Source of the DNA: Phycisphaerae bacterium SM23_33
GTDB lineage: Bacteria; Planctomycetota; Phycisphaerae; SM23-33
Length of the DNA stretch: 11,649 nucleotides
NCBI GenBank assembly: GCA_001303665.1
Contig: LJUF01000062.1
Coordinates: forward strand, 1-11,649
Direction: 5' to 3'
Part shown: piece after piece, positions 6,832 through 11,649 of the stretch
Numbering within the stretch: the stretch's first letter is position 1
Layout of the letters: every line of letters starts with the position of its first letter
Made by a program: the position numbers and the translations under genes
Notes under the pieces: model-generated
The model's database searches: none
What the model was told of the DNA's origin: nothing
The model's input: only the letters and a program-made list of their open reading frames with translations

Positions 6832-8436
6832 TCAATCCGTGTCGCCCTCCAGAAGCGATACCGGCCCGGTGACCTCCACCCATCGTGGGCGTGTCGAGAC
6901 GCCCGGCACGAGGAACAGGACGGTCCCGTCCGGCACCCGGATAAGGTCTCGCAAGGCCAATCCCTCGCTGCTGGCCGTCACCCCCCCCTTCCAGCCGCCG
7001 CGAACGCGGATCACCGCGTCGGCCAGGCCCTCCGCTCCGGGCTTCAGCAGGAACCGGCAGTGCCCGTCCTTGGCTTGGAGGTGGTAGCATCCCTGGGACT
7101 CGTCGAAGCCGTCCGCGTCGACGTCTCCGTCGCACGCCTCCTGCCTGCCCATACGAATCTCGACGCCCGCGGGTTTGACGTAATTCGCCTCGTACAGACT
7201 CCTGTGCTGCCCCTGCGGCGCCGTCAGGAAGCTCCACCGCCCCACCGAACCGCCGAAACGCTCCACCTCCAGCACCGCGCCGCGCCCCCCTCCCGACCAC
7301 GCCGCCGCGGCCGGCGCCTTGACCCGCAAGGCCGAAACGTCCTGCCCGCCGGCATTGTTCACCACCAGGTCGGTGACCTCCCGGCCGTCGGCGTAGAAGG
7401 TGTGCTCCCACCGGATCTGGCGCACCGCCAGCGACGCCCACTGCCCCGCCGAGGTGGGGAAATACCACGTGTTGCTCAGCCGCAGCCGCAACGCGTTCGC
7501 CTCCAGAATCGCCACCTCCCCCACGCGCCGCCGGCCGAAGGCGGTCAGGTCCTCGGTCACCGGCGCGTCCGGCTTCAGGGCCAAGCCGCGCGGAAAAAGC
7601 TGCACGAGCGGCTGGTCGGCGCCCAGCCGCCACAGGCCATCGTCGCACTGGCGAATGCCCATCGGCTCGCCCCGGCCGGCAGTGCGTAACTCGTAATCCA
7701 GCCCGGACTTAACCAGCCTCATCCCCTCCGGCACCGGGCCGATCTCCCGCCGGTTGTCGATCAGCATGATGTCGTCCAGGTTGATGCGGACCGCGTCGGC
7801 TGCCCCGCCGGAAGCGCCGAACCACAAGCGCAGCCTCCGCACGCCGCGAGCCTCGAAATCCGGCATCCGCTTGAGCCGCTGAAGATCGATCAGGACGTCG
7901 TTCCAGCCGCTCTTCAGCAGCACCGGAAGGCTCTCCCAGCCGGCCCGGTCGGTGGTCAGCACCACCTTCAGGTCGTCGCGAATCTCCCGGGCGTAGACGG
8001 CCATCATCAGCAAAGTATAGTCCGACAGGTCGTGGATCGCCGGCAGCCGGTATTCCAGCACCGCCCCCCGCGGCAGCGACACCTCCATCGCCCCCACGCC
8101 GGTGCGGGTGATGTTGACGACGTACTTCAGCTCCGCCCCGGCGCCGGCCGGCGTGATCTTGAAATGCCGAAGCTGCCGGTGGCCGGGCTCCAGGCCGAAC
8201 ACGGAGGTCTCGAAGTCGGTCAGAGACACAAACCGCCCCGTGACGGTCTCGGGGTAGGCCTGCCTTTGCTGCACCGGCAGCGGCTGAACGTAGAGGCCTT
8301 CCCTGCCGGCCTGGGCCGGCGGGCACCCCGCCAGGCATGCCAGCACCGCCGCCGACAGACCGGCGACTGCGGCCACACCCGCCCGCCGGCGCAAGCCCGC
8401 GCGGCGCCCCGCCCTTGCTGTCGAAAGCGCCTTCAT
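6832..8436 (-). CDS. Predicted lipoprotein of unknown function with beta-rich body and calcium-loop-like motif
   Basis: This is a 534-residue protein. The N-terminus is strongly basic (RRAGLRRRAG), followed by a hydrophobic segment and lipobox LAGC (Cys38), so it should be a lipid-anchored exported protein. The ATG at 8436 is preceded by AAGAGGG at short spacing. Residues about 65-230 are rich in alternating hydrophobic residues, and the block around 138-228 (DYTLLMMAVYAR ... INLDDIMLID) resembles the beta-sandwich folds of carbohydrate-binding modules; this is a fold guess. At 436-446 there is an acidic loop, DGDVDADGFDE, with Asp at 1, 3, 5 and 7 as in EF-hand or dockerin-like calcium loops, flanked by Cys435 and Cys450. 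It is oriented like the export/exosortase operon and lies 353 bases upstream of it. A role in binding or handling surface polysaccharide is plausible, but no catalytic motif is recognised. Confidence 0.85.
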   Translation of the reverse strand: MKALSTARAGRRAGLRRRAGVAAVAGLSAAVLACLAGCPPAQAGREGLYVQPLPVQQRQAYPETVTGRFVSLTDFETSVFGLEPGHRQLRHFKITPAGAGAELKYVVNITRTGVGAMEVSLPRGAVLEYRLPAIHDLSDYTLLMMAVYAREIRDDLKVVLTTDRAGWESLPVLLKSGWNDVLIDLQRLKRMPDFEARGVRRLRLWFGASGGAADAVRINLDDIMLIDNRREIGPVPEGMRLVKSGLDYELRTAGRGEPMGIRQCDDGLWRLGADQPLVQLFPRGLALKPDAPVTEDLTAFGRRRVGEVAILEANALRLRLSNTWYFPTSAGQWASLAVRQIRWEHTFYADGREVTDLVVNNAGGQDVSALRVKAPAAAAWSGGGRGAVLEVERFGGSVGRWSFLTAPQGQHRSLYEANYVKPAGVEIRMGRQEACDGDVDADGFDESQGCYHLQAKDGHCRFLLKPGAEGLADAVIRVRGGWKGGVTASSEGLALRDLIRVPDGTVLFLVPGVSTRPRWVEVTGPVSLLEGDTD

Positions 8437-8563
8437 CGGCCCTCTTACAGTACCGGCCGGCCGGGCTCAGGGCCAGATAGATTATTGACCGCGCTGCATC
8501 CTTCCAAGGTCGCGGTCCGGCCCGCCTAGCGGCCAATCAACGCCTGCGCCTGGGCGACCTCAA

Positions 8564-8594
8564 ATCGACAATCGTCAATCGCCAATCGGCAATC
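8564..8594 (+). repeat. Heptanucleotide tandem array upstream of paralogue 1
   Basis: Four uninterrupted copies of ATCGNCA lie at 8564-8591, with N being A, T, C and G in turn, followed by a partial copy (ATC) to 8594. The array is 6 bases before the conserved upstream element at 8601. A related degenerate array in the same register precedes the second paralogue (10292-10336). Confidence 0.85.
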
Positions 8595-8600
8595 CCGGGC

Positions 8601-8650
8601 TCACCTGTCGAAACTCCCCGTCGAATGGACATGTAAGCGACTTGCCATTC
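8601..8650 (+). promoter_or_regulatory. Conserved upstream element of paralogue 1
   Basis: This 50-base stretch aligns without gaps to 10343-10392 with about 35 of 50 identical bases, and both begin exactly 77 bases before the chosen ATG. Shared cores include TCAC-TGTCGAA and GAAT-GACA. Similarity is lost over the next ten bases, so the block is more conserved than part of its surroundings. It probably contains the promoter or an operator; I could not assign -35 and -10 boxes confidently. Confidence 0.45.
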
Positions 8651-8677
8651 GGCCGGGCATTCGCGAAAATGGAGTTC

Positions 8678-10228
8678 ATGGCCGAAGGGGCAAAGTCAGG
8701 TTTCAGGCGGTGGCTGAAGGTCCTCGTGGTTTGCCTGCTGATACTGGCCGCGCCCGTGCTCTACTGGCTGTGGTGCGATCACCGCGCCAACAGCACACTG
8801 CAAGCCGAACTGGACGCCGTCAAGGCCGCCGGCGACCCCATCGACTTCCACGACCTCGCCGCCCAGCCCATCCCCGATGAAGAGAACGCCGCGGAGCTGT
8901 ACAAGCAGGCCGTTGCCGGGCCGCTACTGGGCGGACCAGCCCTCAGCGACGAGTCACAGGAGGCACGGCTGAAGCGATGGTCAGAGATGCTCCATTACCT
9001 GCCCTCGCACAGGAAATTCCGGGCCGAGCACGCCGAGGACGTGAAACAGATCCTGGCCGTCTCCCGGGGCACGCTTGGGCTGTGCCGCCGCGCCCGCGGC
9101 CTGGGCAGGTCCGACTGGAAGCTGAATTACAGCGGACCGGCCATCAGTTTGACCCTGCCGTCACTGGCCCACCAGAGGCAACTGTGCCGGCTGCTCTGCA
9201 CGGCCGCCCTGGCCGCGCACGAGGCCGGCGACGACGCCGAGGCCGTCGAGTACGTCCGCGACATGCTGGCCCTGGCCCGATCCCTTGATTCCGAGCCGGT
9301 GCTCATTCATAACCTGGTCGCCCTGGCCATCGACTCCACGGCGTACTCGGCCGTAGAGCAGATCAGCCCGCAGCTTCGCGCCGGTGGGCGGCCGCCGGCC
9401 GCCACACGCAAACAGGTGGAGGCCCTTATCCGCGAGCTTCTCGATGAGAGGGCGGTGAGGCAGGGCCTGGCCTGGGGGCTCATTGGGGAGCGCAGCTTCT
9501 GTTACGACACCTGTCAGCGCTTCAGCTCGGGGCAGCTTTCCCTGGCCGGCCTCTCCTCGTCGTCGTCGCCGGCACAGCCCGTTGCCGAGGGTCTGTACAG
9601 GACGATCTTCCGTCCGGTGTTGAGACGGGACACGGCCCGGCTGCTGCGGCGGGCGGGCGCCAGGGTTCGAGCGGCCCGGCAGGGCTCGTTCCCGGCCGCC
9701 AGCAAGCAGCTCCCCGTGCCCACCCCAGCGACCTCCTTCATGCAGCGGTTTCAGCAGCCTCTCAGCCTCGTCATAGAACCGAGTCTGAGCCGGATCTTCG
9801 TACTTCACTTCCGAGGCCTGGCCACGCGGCGGATGGCCGCGGTGGCCCTGGCCGTGCGGCTGTATGAGCTGGACTGCGGCCGCCGGCCGGAAAAGCTCGA
9901 ACAGCTCGTCCCCAAATACTTGCCGGCCGTGCCGGCCGACCCCTTCGCCGAGGATGGCCGAAAGATTACCTACCTGCCCAAGGCCAAGCACCCCCTGCTG
10001 TACAGCGTCAACCTCAACGGCAAGGACGACGGCGGCGGTTACGGCTTGCATGAGTCGGGGTCCGTGGACCCGCAAGCCGGCGACCTGATCTTCTTCCTCA
10101 ACGGCGACCGCCCGGAAGGCAAGTGCGATTGGCAGGAGCCGCCCCCGCCGCAGACCCAGATGGCCCCGCCGCTGAGCCCGGCCGGCCAAGCCCCGCCGCC
10201 CCCGCCGGCGGCGCAAGAGGTTGAGTAA
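8678..10228 (+). CDS. Membrane-anchored protein of unknown function, paralogue 1
   Basis: This is a 516-residue protein. The start at 8678 is chosen because ungapped alignment of the upstream regions places it exactly opposite the ATG of the neighbouring paralogue. Alternatives are ATG 8669 and TTG 8642; GGAG lies 3 bases before 8678. Residues 1-14 are basic, 14-32 form one membrane helix (KVLVVCLLILAAPVLYWLW), and the rest should be extracytoplasmic. The block about 41-76, with KAAGDPIDFHDL and PIPDEENAAELY, is strongly conserved in the paralogue. The C-terminal third carries RPEKLEQLVPKYLPAVPADP followed by YSVNLNGKDDGG, a pattern I have seen in planctomycete hypothetical proteins, and ends in a proline-rich tail (about 30 residues). 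There is no catalytic motif I recognise. It is divergent from the lipoprotein gene and followed by its paralogue 191 bases downstream. Confidence 0.9.
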   Translation: MAEGAKSGFRRWLKVLVVCLLILAAPVLYWLWCDHRANSTLQAELDAVKAAGDPIDFHDLAAQPIPDEENAAELYKQAVAGPLLGGPALSDESQEARLKRWSEMLHYLPSHRKFRAEHAEDVKQILAVSRGTLGLCRRARGLGRSDWKLNYSGPAISLTLPSLAHQRQLCRLLCTAALAAHEAGDDAEAVEYVRDMLALARSLDSEPVLIHNLVALAIDSTAYSAVEQISPQLRAGGRPPAATRKQVEALIRELLDERAVRQGLAWGLIGERSFCYDTCQRFSSGQLSLAGLSSSSSPAQPVAEGLYRTIFRPVLRRDTARLLRRAGARVRAARQGSFPAASKQLPVPTPATSFMQRFQQPLSLVIEPSLSRIFVLHFRGLATRRMAAVALAVRLYELDCGRRPEKLEQLVPKYLPAVPADPFAEDGRKITYLPKAKHPLLYSVNLNGKDDGGGYGLHESGSVDPQAGDLIFFLNGDRPEGKCDWQEPPPPQTQMAPPLSPAGQAPPPPPAAQEVE

Positions 10229-10291
10229 GCTGGGACGCCCCTTCAGGGGGCCTCGCAGACCCACCTATTACCTGCACCTGCGCGACGCCTA

Positions 10292-10336
10292 ATCGAACAT
10301 CGGCAACTGAACAACGACAACCGTCAATCGCCAATC
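10292..10336 (+). repeat. Degenerate heptanucleotide array upstream of paralogue 2
   Basis: Six 7-base units in perfect register can be read from 10292 to 10333: ATCGAAC, ATCGGCA, ACTGAAC, AACGACA, ACCGTCA and ATCGCCA, with a trailing ATC. They are diverged copies of the ATCGNCA unit seen before paralogue 1. The trailing ATC is again 6 bases before the conserved element. Confidence 0.7.
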
Positions 10337-10342
10337 TAGGGG

Positions 10343-10392
10343 TCACTTGTCGAATTCCCCCGCGGAATTGACACGTCAGGGGTTTGTCATCT
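10343..10392 (+). promoter_or_regulatory. Conserved upstream element of paralogue 2
   Basis: This is the counterpart of 8601-8650, at the same 77-base distance from the start codon. It contains an AATTCC/GGAATT dyad around CCCGC and a perfect TTGACA at 10368-10373, although nothing resembling a -10 box lies 16-18 bases further on. The first paralogue has TGGACA at the same place. Confidence 0.4.
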
Positions 10393-10419
10393 CCCGCCTG
10401 CCGTGCGACAATTAGCGTG

Positions 10420-11649
10420 ATGGCCAACGGGGAAAAACGGACCGGAGGGGACAAGCCGACCGCGGGGGATACACCAGTTTCCAGCCCCCGCCGGTTGCTT
10501 CAACGGTGGCTGAAGTGGACCTTTCCTGCCCCGGCGGGAAAACCGGTTTCCAGGCGCCGCCGGCTTCTCCGAAGGTGGCTGAAGCGGGGCTGCCTGGGGC
10601 TGGTCGTGGGGGTGGTGGCGTACTGGCTCTGGTGCGATTACAGCTCCAGCAGGGACCTGCGGGCCGAACTGGCCGCCATCAAGGCCGCCGGCGAACCCAT
10701 CGAATTCAAGGACCTGGCCCCGCAGCCAATCCCCGACGCAGAGAACGCGGCCGAGCTTTACAAGAAGGCCGCCCAACTGCCGCTGCTGGCGTACGACCCC
10801 TGGGGGCAGGACAAACTTCCGCCCCGGCTGAGACGGCTTGGGAGCATGCTGCCGTATCTCATGCAGCACACACAGTTCCGCCAGGAGCACCAGCAGGAGC
10901 TGAAAGAAATCCTGGCCATGTCCAACGACGCGCTGGCCCTGTGCCGGCAGGCCCGGGGGCGGACCAAATCCGATTGGAAGCTCGACTACAACGCCCCGGC
11001 TCTCGACGTAGTTCTTTCGCGATCCCTGAGCCAGTACAGACAGCTGTGCAGACTTCTTTGCCTGGTGGCCTTGGCCGCGCACGAGAAGGGCCAGGAGGAG
11101 GCGGCCGTCGAATACCTCCGGGACGCCCTGGCACTGGGGCGGGCCGTCGGGACGCCCCCTGACATCACCTCGCACCTGACGCAGGTAGGAATGCAGGGGC
11201 TGGCCTCCAACACTGTCGAAGAGATTGCCCCTGCCCTGGGCGTGGAGGCCGAACAGGCCGGCGCGAGACGCCAACAGGCCCGTGCCCTGATCCGCCAACT
11301 GTTGGACCAGCAGCCGCTCCGCGACGGGCTGAAGTGGGCGTTCATCGGCGAGCGAAGCTGTAGCTACGACATGCTCATGCGCATAGCACGCGGCCAGCCG
11401 CACAGCCAACGCCCGGGCCGGAACGAGCCGCAGCTAGGTTGGGCAACACGGATAATCTCTCGTCCGCTCTTTAAGCGGGGGGCCGCGAGGTCCATCCGCC
11501 ACAGCAACGGTTTCGTTCGGGCCGCGGGCGAAAATTCACTGCCAGCGGCAAGGAAGCACATGCCGCCGGCCAAGCCGGCCCGTTCGCGTCTTGACTTTTC
11601 CGGCCGGCGGCCGTGGTCGATCTCGTACAAGCGGATCGCCAAGGCCGCC
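10420..11649 (+). CDS. Membrane-anchored protein of unknown function, paralogue 2, disrupted near the right edge
   Basis: The reading frame is open for 410 codons from ATG 10420 to the window edge (GTG 10417 is a neighbouring alternative; there is no clear ribosome site). It is colinear with paralogue 1 from the membrane helix onward: CLGLVVGVVAYWLWCD, then KAAGEPIEFKDL, PIPDAENAAELYKKA, SDWKLDYN, RQLCRLLCLVALAAHE and FIGERSCSYD all have counterparts. Its cytoplasmic N-terminus is longer (about 55 residues) because of an internal duplication. Similarity to paralogue 1 holds to about residue 389 (PARS, 11586) and then stops. The remaining bases from 11595 are an inverted copy of a later segment of the family, so the last about 18 codons as read here are not the true protein. 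It is either a broken gene or an assembly artefact. Confidence 0.85.
   Translation, partial: MANGEKRTGGDKPTAGDTPVSSPRRLLQRWLKWTFPAPAGKPVSRRRRLLRRWLKRGCLGLVVGVVAYWLWCDYSSSRDLRAELAAIKAAGEPIEFKDLAPQPIPDAENAAELYKKAAQLPLLAYDPWGQDKLPPRLRRLGSMLPYLMQHTQFRQEHQQELKEILAMSNDALALCRQARGRTKSDWKLDYNAPALDVVLSRSLSQYRQLCRLLCLVALAAHEKGQEEAAVEYLRDALALGRAVGTPPDITSHLTQVGMQGLASNTVEEIAPALGVEAEQAGARRQQARALIRQLLDQQPLRDGLKWAFIGERSCSYDMLMRIARGQPHSQRPGRNEPQLGWATRIISRPLFKRGAARSIRHSNGFVRAAGENSLPAARKHMPPAKPARSRLDFSGRRPWSISYKRIAKAA
10474..10587 (+). repeat. Internal direct duplication in the N-terminus of paralogue 2
   Basis: Two 45-base units, 10474-10518 and 10543-10587, are identical at 36 of 45 positions with a 69-base period. 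They encode PVSSPRRLLQRWLKW and PVSRRRRLLRRWLKR, so the basic segment before the membrane helix is doubled. Paralogue 1 has one copy (FRRWLK). The period is a multiple of three, so the frame is kept. Confidence 0.85.
11595..11649 (-). pseudogene. Inverted fragment of the paralogue family at the right edge
   Basis: Read on the minus strand from the edge, these bases encode AALAIRLYEIDHGRRPEK. This matches residues 389-406 of paralogue 1 (VALAVRLYELDCGRRPEK, plus strand 9842-9895) at 14 of 18 residues and 42 of 54 bases. The match ends abruptly after the AAG at 11597-11595, and the sequence to its left belongs to the plus-strand copy of paralogue 2. A palindromic CCGGCCGG (11599-11606) sits beside the junction. 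Confidence 0.8.

Noticed and set aside
8461..8520. Promoter for the lipoprotein gene (TTGGAA followed by an AATAAT-like box on the minus strand)
   Set aside because: The spacer is 15 bases for the better -10 match, and the alternative -10 at 17 bases matches poorly; too weak to call.
8642..8677. Longer start (TTG 8642) for paralogue 1
   Set aside because: It has no ribosome site, and the ungapped alignment with the upstream region of paralogue 2 places the shared start at 8678.
10237..10251. Possible terminator hairpin after paralogue 1 (GCCCC/GGGGC)
   Set aside because: The stem is only five pairs and no T-run follows, so it is not distinguishable from chance in GC-rich DNA.

Overview
The window is GC-rich DNA (roughly two thirds G+C by eye). 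It is most consistent with a planctomycete, possibly an uncultured or metagenomic one. Three things point there: an exosortase locus with an EpsI partner, a lipoprotein-anchored polysaccharide export protein with a long proline-rich insert, and a tandem pair of membrane-anchored proteins whose C-terminal 'YLPAVPADPF ... YSV..NGKDDGG' pattern I associate with planctomycete hypothetical proteins. The phylum call is inference; there is no rRNA gene or marker gene here.

Region 1 (1-8436, all on the minus strand, so read right to left) is an envelope and exopolysaccharide locus. In transcription order it holds: a predicted lipoprotein with a beta-rich body and a calcium-loop-like motif (8436-6832); a 353-base gap with a good sigma70-like promoter and a structured leader (6831-6479); a Wza-type outer-membrane polysaccharide export lipoprotein with SLBB domains (6478-4907); an eight-to-ten-helix exosortase with Cys/Arg/His catalytic residues (4846-3767); an EpsI-family exosortase partner overlapping it by an ATGA junction (3770-2874); and a very large membrane-anchored TPR protein that runs off the left edge (2854-1). 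The last four are closely spaced and probably one operon. By analogy with PEP-CTERM/exosortase systems, the exosortase would process and anchor sorting-signal proteins at the membrane, EpsI would assist it, the TPR protein would be the PrsT-like scaffold, and the export protein would move polysaccharide across the outer membrane. No sorting-signal substrate and no glycosyltransferase is visible in the window.

Region 2 (8437-11649, plus strand) is divergent from region 1. It holds two tandem paralogous genes of unknown function, each a short cytoplasmic N-terminus, one membrane helix and a large extracytoplasmic body. Each is preceded by a short array of 7-base repeats and then a conserved 50-base upstream element at the same distance (77 bases) from the start codon, so the genes and their control regions were duplicated together. 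The second gene carries an extra internal duplication near its N-terminus.

The right end is anomalous. After about 390 codons the second paralogue loses similarity to the first, and the last 55 bases encode, on the opposite strand, a later segment of the same protein family. This is either a small inversion inside the gene or a chimeric (strand-switched) contig end.
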